Source: JBBROS01 sp963752225
Lineage (GTDB): Bacteria > Pseudomonadota > Alphaproteobacteria > Acetobacterales > Acetobacteraceae
Assembly (NCBI GenBank): GCA_963752225.1
Contig: CAVVXS010000009.1
Span: forward strand, 1 to 64,000
Direction: 5' to 3'
DNA length: 64,000 nucleotides
Positions 10,310-18,225 of this stretch are shown piece by piece. Position 1 is the stretch's first letter. Every line of letters begins with the position of its first letter. A model generated the notes under the pieces. It did no database searches. It worked only from the letters and a program-made list of their open reading frames with translations, and was not told the DNA's origin. Both the position numbers and the translations under genes were made by a program.

Positions 10310-11341
10310 ATGCGCCTGTCCGTCCTGGACCAATCCACCGTCGTCACCGGTCGCAGCCCGGACGAGAGCATCCGCGAAACGCTCGCGCTGGCCCGGCATT
10401 GCGAGGCGCTCGGCTATCGACGTTATTGGCTGGCCGAGCACCACAACAGCGCGAGCCAGGCCGGGACGGCGCCGGAGATCCTCATCGCAGCCATCGCCGC
10501 AACCACGCAGCGCATCCGCGTCGGCAGCGCCGGCGTCATGCTGCCGCACTACTCGAGCCTGAAGGTGGCCGAGCAGTTCCGGGTGCTGGAGGCGATCGCG
10601 CCGGGGCGGATCGACATGGGGCTGGGCCGCGCGCCGGGCTCGGACGGCATGACCGCCTATGCGCTGAACCCGGCCGCGGACAGCGCCGCCGACCATTTCC
10701 CGAGCCAAGTGCGCGACCTGCTGCAGTGGGTGCGCGGTGAGACGTTGGTGGAGGGCCATCCATTCCGCGAGGTGACGGCGCAACCGGCTGGCCCGACGGC
10801 GCCGGAACCCTGGATCCTCGGCAGCAGCGATTACGGCGCTCAGGTCGCCGCCTATTTCGGCCTGCCGTACTGCTTCGCCAGCTTCATCACCGACGGGCGC
10901 GGCGCCGAGCAGGCGCTCGACGTGTATCGCGCCGGGTTCCGGCCGAGCGCGACGCTGTCGCAGCCGATCGCGTCCGTCGCCGTCTGGGCCGTGGCCGCCG
11001 ACACCGAAGCCGAAGCCGACCGTCAGTTTGCGAGCCGTGCGCTTTGGCGGCTCGGGCGCGCCCGCGGCGTGTATGCCGCCCTGCCGAGCCCTGAAGAGGC
11101 CGCCGCCTACCCGTATACCGACGCCGACCGCGAACGGATCGCGGGGATTCGCTCGCGCGCCTACGCCGGCACCGGAAACCGGGTCGTCGGTGACCTACGC
11201 CGGATGGCGTCGGCCCTGAATGTGGAGGAGGTGGTCGTGCTCACGACGGTGCACGACCCCGCCGCGCGCCGCCGGAGTTACACGCTGCTAGCGGAAGCCG
11301 CGGAACGAGCCGGGGCGGACGAGCGGCTGGCCGCGGAGTAG
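10310..11341 (+). CDS. LLM-class flavin-dependent oxidoreductase
   Basis: This 343-residue protein belongs to the bacterial luciferase-like monooxygenase family (YhbW-like subgroup), which uses reduced FMN and oxygen. It begins MRLSVLDQSTVVTGRSPDES and contains YRRYWLAEHHNS, GTAPEILIAAIAATT, IRVGSAGVMLPHYSSLKVAEQF, typical of the TIM-barrel N-terminal half, and RIDMGLGRAPG. The substrate cannot be told. The last 54 bases overlap the 3' end of the convergent small membrane protein gene. Confidence 0.87.
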   Translation: MRLSVLDQSTVVTGRSPDESIRETLALARHCEALGYRRYWLAEHHNSASQAGTAPEILIAAIAATTQRIRVGSAGVMLPHYSSLKVAEQFRVLEAIAPGRIDMGLGRAPGSDGMTAYALNPAADSAADHFPSQVRDLLQWVRGETLVEGHPFREVTAQPAGPTAPEPWILGSSDYGAQVAAYFGLPYCFASFITDGRGAEQALDVYRAGFRPSATLSQPIASVAVWAVAADTEAEADRQFASRALWRLGRARGVYAALPSPEEAAAYPYTDADRERIAGIRSRAYAGTGNRVVGDLRRMASALNVEEVVVLTTVHDPAARRRSYTLLAEAAERAGADERLAAE

Positions 11342-11581
11342 CTGCCAGCGGCGCCACTTGAACATCAGCCAGGCGGCGAAGCCGGCGATGATCGCGACCG
11401 GAAGCACCAGCGACACAACCCAGATCGCCAGCGCCGCCACCGCGACCGACACGGCCAGCGCCGCAACGGCGATCGCGCCGAGCAGCAGCTTGGTCGACCA
11501 CGGCACCATCGGCCGCCGGCCGGGCGGCGGCAGGAAGCTCCCGTCGGGACGCATGTCGATGGTGGGCGGTTCGTGGTTCAT
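11288..11581 (-). CDS. Small membrane protein, conserved hypothetical
   Basis: The 97-residue product starts MNHEPPTIDMRPDGSFLPPP, a proline-rich cytoplasmic stretch, followed by two adjacent hydrophobic segments (about residues 31-52 and 54-73) and a basic tail FKWRRWQLLRGQP. The hydrophobic hairpin and positive end suggest an inner-membrane protein. I recall similar short proteins in Acetobacteraceae but can give no function. It overlaps the LLM oxidoreductase gene tail to tail and is divergent from the cupin gene. Confidence 0.6.
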   Translation of the reverse strand: MNHEPPTIDMRPDGSFLPPPGRRPMVPWSTKLLLGAIAVAALAVSVAVAALAIWVVSLVLPVAIIAGFAAWLMFKWRRWQLLRGQPLVRPGSFRGFR

Positions 11582-11644
11582 GCAAACGACGTGGCCCCCG
11601 AGCTTTGCTGCTTCAAGGGGCGGGATCTAGCAGGAGGATCGACG

Positions 11645-12031
11645 ATGCGGATCATCGACCACGGCGAGCAGCCGCGCGAGGAATGGCGCGCCGGCGTGTT
11701 GACCCGAATGCGTGTCTCGGCCCTGACCGGCGCCGCCCAGCTCTGCATCTTCGAGCAATGGTGCGAGCCGGGATGCGGGGCGCCGACCCATCTGCATGCG
11801 GTCGAGGAGGTGCTGACGGTGCTCGCCGGACAGGCCAAGATCTGGGTGGATCATCGGCACTTAACCGTATCGACGGGGCAGTCAGTCCTTGTGCCGGCCG
11901 GCCGGCGGCACGGGTTCCGCAACAGCGGGACGGACGTGCTGCACGTCCTGGCCACCCTCGCGGCCCCGATCTTCGAGGCCTCGTTCGACGACCGGGGAGA
12001 AGTCGCGCGGCGCTGGGTGCCGCAGGCCTAA
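11645..12031 (+). CDS. Cupin-domain protein
   Basis: The 128-residue single-domain cupin shows CGAPTHLHAVEEVLTVLAG (first metal-binding motif with His, His and Glu) and QSVLVPAGRRHGFRN (second motif with His). The ATG at 11645 has a very strong AGGAGG site eight bases upstream; the longer frame to 11573 is discarded. Likely a small metal-dependent enzyme or sensor; the substrate is unknown. It is followed by G/C hairpins and the convergent livF. Confidence 0.82.
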   Translation: MRIIDHGEQPREEWRAGVLTRMRVSALTGAAQLCIFEQWCEPGCGAPTHLHAVEEVLTVLAGQAKIWVDHRHLTVSTGQSVLVPAGRRHGFRNSGTDVLHVLATLAAPIFEASFDDRGEVARRWVPQA

Positions 12032-12048
12032 CTGGGCTGCCGAAGAGG

Positions 12049-12100
12049 CCAAGGGCTCCGCCCCTGGACCCCGTTGGGGCGAGGCGCTCCAAACCCCCAA
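12049..12100. repeat. Paired stem-loop intergenic repeat, copy 2
   Basis: After the cupin stop there is CCAAGGGCTCCGCCCCTGG (12049-12067), then ACCCCGTTGGGG and a second G/C stem to about 12100. Read on the minus strand it gives the GGGTCCAGGGG-type sequence also present in copies near 25246, 26204 and 45481. It lies between convergent genes and could help terminate both. Confidence 0.5.
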
Positions 12101-12103
12101 ATC

Positions 12104-12124
12104 CCGCAGGCAGCCTGCTTGCGG
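12104..12124. terminator. Hairpin between convergent cupin and livF genes
   Basis: CCGCAGGCAGCCTGCTTGCGG is an imperfect 21-base inverted repeat placed five bases beyond the livF stop and about 70 bases beyond the cupin stop. It could end transcription from both sides. There is no T-run, so the call rests on position and pairing. Confidence 0.45.
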
Positions 12125-12129
12125 AAACC

Positions 12130-12852
12130 TCAGTGCGCGGCGCCCAGGTAGGCGGCGCGCACCGCCGGGTCGTTTTTCAGCACCTGCGCCGGGCCGTCGG
12201 CGGACAGGCGTCCGTTCTCCATGACGTAGCCGTAATCGGCGACGTCGAGGGCGGCGGCGGCGAACTGCTCGACCAGCAGCATGGTGATCCGCTCCTGCTT
12301 CAACCGGGCGATGGTCGCGAACACGTCGGCAACCAGGCGCGGCGCCAAGCCCATGCTCGGCTCGTCGAGCAGCAGCACATCGGGGTTGAGCATCAGCGCC
12401 CGGGCCATTGCCAGCATCTGCTGCTCGCCGCCCGACAGCGTCCCGGCGAGCTGCGCCCGGCGTTCGGCCAGGCGCGGGAACAGCGCGTACATGCGTTCGA
12501 GGTCGGCCTGCACGTCGCCGCGCGGGCGGCTGCCGGTGATGCGCGGGAACGCCCCCATGACAAGGTTGTCGGCGACCGACAGGGTCGCGAACACCCGGCG
12601 GCCCTCGGGCGAGTGGGCCAGGCCGCGCCGTGTGATCGCATGCGAGGGCAGCCCGGCAATCTCCTTGCCTGCAAGGAGAATAGTGCCGCGCTCCGGCCGG
12701 ATCATCCCGGACAAGGCGCGCAAAGTCGTGGTCTTACCCGCGCCGTTGCTGCCGATCAAGGTCACGAGCTGACCCTGCTTCACCTCGAGGGTGAGGCCGT
12801 GCAGCACCTGCACCTTGCCGTAACCGGCCACGAGGCCGTTCACCTGGAGCAT
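12130..12852 (-). CDS. livF: Branched-chain amino-acid-type ABC transporter ATPase LivF
   Basis: One of two ATPases energising a Liv/HAAT-family importer. The 240-residue protein shows Walker A IGSNGAGKTTTLRA, signature TLSGGEQQMLAMARAL and Walker B DVLLLDEPSMGLAP, then the H-loop in a VEQ-type context (LLVEQFAAAALDVADYG), typical of LivF. Its ATG at 12852 overlaps the stop of the upstream fused livMG by one base. It is the last gene of a livK-livH-livMG-livF operon. Confidence 0.93.
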   Translation of the reverse strand: MLQVNGLVAGYGKVQVLHGLTLEVKQGQLVTLIGSNGAGKTTTLRALSGMIRPERGTILLAGKEIAGLPSHAITRRGLAHSPEGRRVFATLSVADNLVMGAFPRITGSRPRGDVQADLERMYALFPRLAERRAQLAGTLSGGEQQMLAMARALMLNPDVLLLDEPSMGLAPRLVADVFATIARLKQERITMLLVEQFAAAALDVADYGYVMENGRLSADGPAQVLKNDPAVRAAYLGAAH

Positions 12853-14834
12853 CAGGCCGCCTCCAGCACGGCGCCGCCGAGATAGGCGGCGATCACCTTC
12901 TCGTCCGATTGCACCGAGGCCGGCGGTCCCTCGGCGATCTTCTGGCCGAAGTCGAGCACTGTGACGGTGTCACACAGGCTCATGACCACATCCATATGGT
13001 GCTCGATCAGGATCAGGGTGATGCCGTGGTCCCGGATCTTGCGGATGATGTCTACGAGTACCTTGATGTCGGGCGCGGTCAGGCCGGCTGCCGGCTCATC
13101 CAGCAGCAGCAGCTTCGGGTCGAGCGCCAGCGCGCGGCCGATCTCCAGCAGGCGCTGCTTGCCATAGGGCAGATTGCGCGCCTCCTCGTTGGCCAGCGCT
13201 TCGAGGCCGACAAATCGTAGAATGCTGGCCGCGCGGATCTGCGCCGCCCGCTCCTCGCGCCGGGCACGCGGGACGCCGAGCGTCACTTCGGCCAAGGAGC
13301 CGCGGTAGGAATGGTGCAGGCCGACCATGACGTTCTCGATCAGGGTCAGCTCGCCGAACAGCTGCACGTTCTGGAAGGTGCGGGCGATACCGGCCGCCGC
13401 GATCTCGGGCGATTTCTTGCCGGCGATGCTGACGCCCTCGAGCTTGATGTCGCCGGCCGTCGGCACGTAGATCCCGGTCAGCACGTTCATCATCGTGCTC
13501 TTGCCGGAGCCGTTGGGTCCGATCAGCCCGTGGATGGTGCGCGGCATGACCGCGAGGTTGACCTGGTTCAGCGCCTTCAAGCCGCCGAACTGCATCAGCA
13601 CGTTCTCGATCTCCAGCAGCGGCCGGCCTGCCTCCACCTTCGGCTCGTAGGCGGACCACACCTGGCTGTCCTCGCCGCGCGCGGTGATGACGGCGTGATC
13701 GTGCACGAGGCCGGGCCGGATGCGGGCGACGGCGGAACGGAGGAAGCCATAGATGCCGTCCGGGAGGTAATAGACGACGAACAGGATCATCGCCCCGAAG
13801 ATTGACAGCTTGTAGTCGGTGATCTTATCGAGCAGCAGCGAGAACACGAAGAAGCCGACGCAGAGGGCGACCGGGATGGCGACCTGCGCCTTGTTCTCGG
13901 CCTTACGGATCGCGGTCGCGCCCGCCACCACGGCGACGAAAGCGATCACCCCGGCGATGATGCGGAACAGCTCGATGTCGGCGAGCAGGTTCGGCAGCAC
14001 GACGATGATGACCGCCCCCAGCATCGGCCCCACCCGGGACTTGCGGCCGCCGAGGGTGACGGCGAGCAGGAACTGGATCGCGAGCTCGACGGTGAAATTG
14101 TTCGGCGCCACGTACTGTTCGGAGTAGGCGAACAGCGACCCAGCCAACCCCGCCATGCCGGCGCTGAACGCGAACGCGATCACCTTGTGCTTGTAAACGC
14201 TGACCCCCATGCAGTCCGACGCGATCGGCGCGTCGCGCAGCGCCTCGAAGGCGCGGCCGTAGCGGCTGGCGATCAATCGGTTGATCGCGACCAGGCTCAG
14301 CAGCAGGCAGGCGGCCACCAGGAAGTAGAACTCGAACTCCTTCAAGCGCGCCGTGGACATGTCGAAGAACGAGCCCTCGGCGGCGTAGTCGCGAAAGTCG
14401 AAGAAAATAGGCTTTTGGAGCGTGATCCCCATCGGACCGTTGGTCAGGAAGTCCATCTCGTTGATCAGCGTGTAGACGATCGTGCCGAAGGCGAGCGTCA
14501 CCATGGCGAGGTAAGGCCCGGTCACCTGCAGCGCCGGTAAAGCCAACAGCAGGCCGAACAGGGCGGCAGCAGCGATGCCGAACGGGATCGACGGCAGCAA
14601 GCCGATCCCGAGCTTGAGGCTGAGGATGCCCGAGGCATAGGCGCCGATGCCGAGCAGCGCCGCGTGGCCGAGCGACACCTCGCCGGTGTAGCCGAACACG
14701 ATGTCGAGCCCGAGCAGCAGGATGGCGTAGATGCCGATCACCACCAGCAGATGCAGGTAATAGGGGTTGGTGACGAAGAACGGCAGCGCCGCGAGCGCGG
14801 CGATCAGCAGTCCGGACTTGAGGATGGTGCCCAC
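12852..14834 (-). CDS. Fused ABC transporter permease/ATPase (LivM-LivG)
   Basis: A single 660-residue frame joins a LivM permease to a LivG ATPase. Residues about 1-360 hold eight to ten hydrophobic segments, including FGYTGEVSLGHAALLGIGAYA and a HAAT permease loop RDAPIASDCMGVSVYKHK. A linker of about 60 residues follows (HDHAVITARGEDSQV). The ATPase half has Walker A LIGPNGSGKSTMMN, signature LPYGKQRLLEIGRAL and Walker B KLLLLDEPAAGLTAPD. I use the GTG at 14834, four bases after livH; the longer frame to 14924 overlaps livH. Such LivMG fusions are known in alphaproteobacteria. Confidence 0.9.
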   Translation of the reverse strand: MGTILKSGLLIAALAALPFFVTNPYYLHLLVVIGIYAILLLGLDIVFGYTGEVSLGHAALLGIGAYASGILSLKLGIGLLPSIPFGIAAAALFGLLLALPALQVTGPYLAMVTLAFGTIVYTLINEMDFLTNGPMGITLQKPIFFDFRDYAAEGSFFDMSTARLKEFEFYFLVAACLLLSLVAINRLIASRYGRAFEALRDAPIASDCMGVSVYKHKVIAFAFSAGMAGLAGSLFAYSEQYVAPNNFTVELAIQFLLAVTLGGRKSRVGPMLGAVIIVVLPNLLADIELFRIIAGVIAFVAVVAGATAIRKAENKAQVAIPVALCVGFFVFSLLLDKITDYKLSIFGAMILFVVYYLPDGIYGFLRSAVARIRPGLVHDHAVITARGEDSQVWSAYEPKVEAGRPLLEIENVLMQFGGLKALNQVNLAVMPRTIHGLIGPNGSGKSTMMNVLTGIYVPTAGDIKLEGVSIAGKKSPEIAAAGIARTFQNVQLFGELTLIENVMVGLHHSYRGSLAEVTLGVPRARREERAAQIRAASILRFVGLEALANEEARNLPYGKQRLLEIGRALALDPKLLLLDEPAAGLTAPDIKVLVDIIRKIRDHGITLILIEHHMDVVMSLCDTVTVLDFGQKIAEGPPASVQSDEKVIAAYLGGAVLEAA

Positions 14835-14838
14835 CGGG

Positions 14839-15711
14839 TCAGACTTTCTTGATCGTTTTCTTGCCGAACAGGCCCGACGGCTTGAACGACAGCACCAGCA
14901 GCAGCAGCACCAGGCCGGGCACATCCTTGTAGCCGGTCGAGATGTAGAACCCCGTCATCGTCTCGGCGACCCCGAGGATCAGGCCGCCGACGATCACCCC
15001 GAGCCCGCTGTTCAGGCCGCCGATAATGGCCACCGCGAACGCCTTCAGCCCCAGCACGGCGCCGAGCCGTGGCCCGGTCAAGGTGATCGGCGCGATCAGC
15101 ACCCCGGCGAAGGCGGCCGTCATGCTGCTGAGGGCGTAGCTGAAGGTGATCACCGCACCGGTGTTGATGCCCATCAGCCCGGCCGCGTCGCGGTCGTTGG
15201 CGGTCGCCACCACCGCCTTGCCGAAGATGCTGCGCCGGTTGAACAGCTCGACGGCCGCCATCAGCGCCAGCGCGCCGACCACGATCGCGATCTCCATCGG
15301 CTGCACCCGGATGCCGCCGAAATCCAGCGCCTGCTCCGGCAACGGCGACGGGAACTTGAGGTCGTCGCGGCCCCAGATGTTCTCGGCCAGGTTCTTGAAG
15401 ATGATGCCGAGCGCGATCGTGGCCATGATCCATCCGCTTTCCGACTTCATCTTGATCGCCTGCCGCACGCCCAGCCGCTCCACCACGGCGCCCTGGGCGA
15501 GCCCGAACAGCAGCACGATCGGCAGCATCGCCAGGTAGCCGACGTAGTAGGTCGTGGTGAGGCCGACCAGCGAGCCCAGCATCAGCGCCTCGCCCTGGCC
15601 GAAGTTGAGCGTCTTCGAGGTCGCGAACGTCAACTGGTAGCCGAACGCGATGACGCCGTAGATCATCCCGACGGCGATCCCGCTGACGATAAGCTGAAAC
15701 AGGATCTGCAT
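14839..15711 (-). CDS. livH: Branched-chain amino-acid-type ABC transporter permease LivH
   Basis: The 290-residue inner-membrane permease starts MQILFQLIVSGIAVGMIYGV and contains NFGQGEALMLGSLVGL, IFKNLAENIWG and the conserved loop TANDRDAAGLMGINTGAVIT that contacts the ATPases. About eight hydrophobic segments are visible. It follows livK after a perfect palindrome and precedes the fused livMG by four bases. Confidence 0.93.
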   Translation of the reverse strand: MQILFQLIVSGIAVGMIYGVIAFGYQLTFATSKTLNFGQGEALMLGSLVGLTTTYYVGYLAMLPIVLLFGLAQGAVVERLGVRQAIKMKSESGWIMATIALGIIFKNLAENIWGRDDLKFPSPLPEQALDFGGIRVQPMEIAIVVGALALMAAVELFNRRSIFGKAVVATANDRDAAGLMGINTGAVITFSYALSSMTAAFAGVLIAPITLTGPRLGAVLGLKAFAVAIIGGLNSGLGVIVGGLILGVAETMTGFYISTGYKDVPGLVLLLLVLSFKPSGLFGKKTIKKV

Positions 15712-15736
15712 AGTTTTACGAGTATTCCCAAACAGA

Positions 15737-15760
15737 ACCCCCCTGCCGCGGCAGGGGGGT
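15737..15760 (-). terminator. Perfect 24-bp palindrome between livK and livH
   Basis: ACCCCCCTGCCG at 15737-15748 is followed at once by its exact reverse complement, giving a G/C-rich hairpin. On the minus strand it lies 13 bases after the livK stop and 25 bases before the livH start, and TTCTGTTT follows it. A partial terminator or 3'-end stabiliser here would keep the binding protein at a higher level than the membrane parts, as in other ABC operons. Confidence 0.65.
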
Positions 15761-15773
15761 GTAACGAACCCGT

Positions 15774-16982
15774 TCAGGCGTGCGGCTTGATGCGCATAGC
15801 CTTGTCGCCTTCGAGGTCCTCGGCATGCGCGGGCGCGACGCGGCCGTCCTTCACTTCGCCGAACACCGGAATATTGTTGGTGATCGCCTCGTGGTCGGTC
15901 TTGTTGTACGGCTTGTCGTAGGTGGTCACGACGCCCTCGACCTTTTCGCTGAGGTTCTCCAGCGCGTCCTTGATCTTGCGCCCATCGGTGCTCTTGGCCT
16001 GGGTGATGGCGGCCGCCAGCAGGTAGACGCTGTCATAGCCCTGCGCCGCCGAGACCGGCGACGGCATGCGGTCGGTCTTGTAGGCGTCCTGATAGGCCTT
16101 GATGAACGCGGCCCGCTTCGGCGTGGTCGGCATCTGGATGAAGGTCTGCGGCATGGTAGCGCCGCTGCCATTGGCACCGGCCGTGTCGATGAAGCTTGCC
16201 ATGCTCAGCGTCCAGCTGCCGACCAGCGGCACCTTCCAGCCGAGCTTGGCTTGGCCGTTGGCGATCTGCGCCAGTTCCGGGCCGATGCCGTAGGTCAGGA
16301 TCACGTCGGCGCCGGCCTCCTTGGCGCGCAGCAGCTGCGCGGTCATGTCGGTGTCGCCGATGTTGAATTTCTCTTCCGCGACTGGCTTGACCCCCTTGGC
16401 GGCCAGCGCCTTTTCCAGGTCCTCGCGGCCGAGCTGGCCGTAATTGGTGCTGTCGGCCAGGATCGCCGGCTTTTTGAAGCCGCGCTTGCCGATCGCCTCC
16501 TCGACGATCATCGGCGCCTGAATGTTGTCGGCGGCCGCGGTGCGGAACACGTAATTCGACCGTTCCTTGTCGAACTGATGGGTGATGACGGAGCCGGTGG
16601 CAACGTTGTTGATCACCGGGATCTCGGCTTCTTGGTAGAAGCGCTGCGACGCCAGGGCGACGCCGGTGTTGATGAAGCCGAGGGTGGCGACCACCTTCTC
16701 CTTGTTGATCAACTCCTGGGCGATCTGCACCCCGAGTTCGTTGCGCGCCTCGTCGTCACGCTCGACCGCGACGAGCGGCCGTCCCAGGACGCCGCCGGCC
16801 TTGTTGATCTCGGTAATGGCGAGCTTCACGCCGTCGCGCATCGAAACGCCCATCGAGGACGAGCCGCCGGTGAACGGGCCGGAGACGCCGATCTTGATGG
16901 GATCGGCAGCCATCGCCGGGCTCACAGCTAGGACGGCGCCGCAGACGGCAGCAAGCAACACAATTCGCCGGGTCGAACGCAT
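15774..16982 (-). CDS. Branched-chain amino-acid-type ABC transporter substrate-binding protein
   Basis: This 402-residue periplasmic protein belongs to the Peripla_BP_6 (LivK-like) family. A signal peptide MRSTRRIVLLAAVCGAVLA ends near SPAMA/ADP. The mature part shows IGVSGPFTGGSSSMG, LINKEKVVATLGFINTGVA and PVSAAQGYDSVYLLAAAI. The ATG at 16982 has GGGAGGAAAG upstream; the frame to 17018 is too long. It heads the livH-livMG-livF operon. The ligand is not determined; many such proteins bind aromatic acids or other compounds. Confidence 0.9.
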   Translation of the reverse strand: MRSTRRIVLLAAVCGAVLAVSPAMAADPIKIGVSGPFTGGSSSMGVSMRDGVKLAITEINKAGGVLGRPLVAVERDDEARNELGVQIAQELINKEKVVATLGFINTGVALASQRFYQEAEIPVINNVATGSVITHQFDKERSNYVFRTAAADNIQAPMIVEEAIGKRGFKKPAILADSTNYGQLGREDLEKALAAKGVKPVAEEKFNIGDTDMTAQLLRAKEAGADVILTYGIGPELAQIANGQAKLGWKVPLVGSWTLSMASFIDTAGANGSGATMPQTFIQMPTTPKRAAFIKAYQDAYKTDRMPSPVSAAQGYDSVYLLAAAITQAKSTDGRKIKDALENLSEKVEGVVTTYDKPYNKTDHEAITNNIPVFGEVKDGRVAPAHAEDLEGDKAMRIKPHA

Positions 16983-17041
16983 CAAACACTTTCCTCCCTT
17001 GGTGCGCATGACGCGCATGGCCCCTATTCAGGCTGATCGTG

Positions 17042-17070
17042 GCTATATCATGAGCATTCGCCTCCGTCAT
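17042..17070 (-). promoter_or_regulatory. Candidate promoter of the first Liv operon
   Basis: On the minus strand ATGACG (17065-17070) and TATAGC (17042-17047) are 17 bases apart and lie about 60 bases upstream of the livK start. Each box matches 4 of 6 consensus positions. The 175-base gap between livK and the divergent SCO gene holds no other gene. Confidence 0.35.
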
Positions 17071-17157
17071 GTGCGATGTGATACGATTGTGAAATAAGCG
17101 CACTTTTCCGTTTCCTCCAGAAAGCGCATAAACCGGCATGCTTTCCCCCGTGCTTTC

Positions 17158-17739
17158 GTGCTGACCCGGCGTACCGCGTTGCTCCTGGCTCCGGCCGCCG
17201 TGCTCGGTGCCGGGCTCGCCGGCGCCGCTGTCTACGTCTCGACCCGGCCGGAGCCGGCCGGCGTCCGGATCGGCGGGCCGTTCAGCCTGATCGACGGCGA
17301 TGGCCGGACCGTGACCGATGGAACGTTTCGCGGCCGCTGGATGCTGGTTTACTTCGGCTATACTCACTGCCCCGACGCCTGCCCGACCGCGCTGCAGGAC
17401 ATGGCCAACGCGCTCGACCAGCTCGGCCCGCGGCGCAAGGAGGTCGCGGCCGTGTTCATCACCGTGGACCCGCAGCGCGACACGCCGCCGGTCATGAAGG
17501 AATACGCGGCCGCCTTCGACGCCGGGATCGTGCCGCTGACCGGCAGCGACGAGGCGGTGGCGGCCGCAGCCAAGGCGTATCGCGTGTATTTCGCCAAGCA
17601 CCCGACCAAGGATGGCGGCTACGACATGGATCATAGCAGCATCATCTATGTGATGGATCCGCGCGGCCGGTTCGTCGCCAACTTCACCCATGAAACCTCG
17701 CCCGACCAGATCGCGGCGAAACTCAAGGCGCTCGTCTGA
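17158..17739 (+). CDS. SCO1/SenC family copper chaperone-like protein
   Basis: SCO proteins deliver copper to, or reduce thiols of, the CuA site of cytochrome oxidase. This 193-residue protein has an N-terminal hydrophobic anchor (about residues 7-27), a thioredoxin-like fold starting at GGPFSLIDGDGRTVTDG, the copper motif YTHCPDACPTAL (CxxxC), FITVDPQRDTP and the ligand His in YDMDHSSIIYVM. The start is GTG at 17158 with no clear ribosome site. Its stop overlaps the start of the next gene by one base. No oxidase genes are nearby. Confidence 0.92.
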   Translation: MLTRRTALLLAPAAVLGAGLAGAAVYVSTRPEPAGVRIGGPFSLIDGDGRTVTDGTFRGRWMLVYFGYTHCPDACPTALQDMANALDQLGPRRKEVAAVFITVDPQRDTPPVMKEYAAAFDAGIVPLTGSDEAVAAAAKAYRVYFAKHPTKDGGYDMDHSSIIYVMDPRGRFVANFTHETSPDQIAAKLKALV

Positions 17740-18218
17740 TGCGGATCGCCGCCCTGCCGCCGCTGCTGCTGCTGCTGCTCGCCGCCCCGGCCTGGGCCGG
17801 CTCGGTCACGGTCGTCAACAATGGCGGCGAGACGATCCGCCGCATCGAGATCACGCCCACCGGCGCATCCGGCGAAAACCGTCTGCGTTCGGTCCTGCCG
17901 AACGGCGCGACGGCGCAGATCGGCTATGGCGGCGGCTGCCAGGCGATCGTCCGGCTCGGCTACGAAAGCGGCCGCACCGAGGAGTTCGGCGTCGTCGATC
18001 CCTGCAACGGCGCGCGGGTGGTGTCGGGCAGCGGCGTGGCCGCAGCGCCCATCCCGACCAACGCCCCGACGACCAGCGGGACCACGACGGTGTCCGCCCG
18101 CGCCGCGCCTGCCAAACCCGTCTCGCCGGTGGCCGTCGCACCGGTCAAGGCGCCCCCGCCCGAGGTGCCGGCCTGGACCGGCCGAAGCATCACCAAACGT
18201 TTCGGCGGCCTCGACTGA
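17739..18218 (+). CDS. Small secreted protein of unknown function
   Basis: The 159-residue protein starts with a clear signal peptide (MRIAALPPLLLLLLAAPAWA, cleavage after about residue 20). The mature N-terminal part GSVTVVNNGGETIRRIEITP looks like a small beta domain, with two cysteines (GGGCQAI and VDPCNG) spaced to form a disulfide. The second half is a low-complexity Pro/Ala/Thr/Val linker and a short tail WTGRSITKRFGGLD. I do not recognise the family. Coupling to SCO suggests a periplasmic role, perhaps with copper, as an inference only. Confidence 0.6.
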   Translation: MRIAALPPLLLLLLAAPAWAGSVTVVNNGGETIRRIEITPTGASGENRLRSVLPNGATAQIGYGGGCQAIVRLGYESGRTEEFGVVDPCNGARVVSGSGVAAAPIPTNAPTTSGTTTVSARAAPAKPVSPVAVAPVKAPPPEVPAWTGRSITKRFGGLD

Positions 18219-18225
18219 CTTCGAT

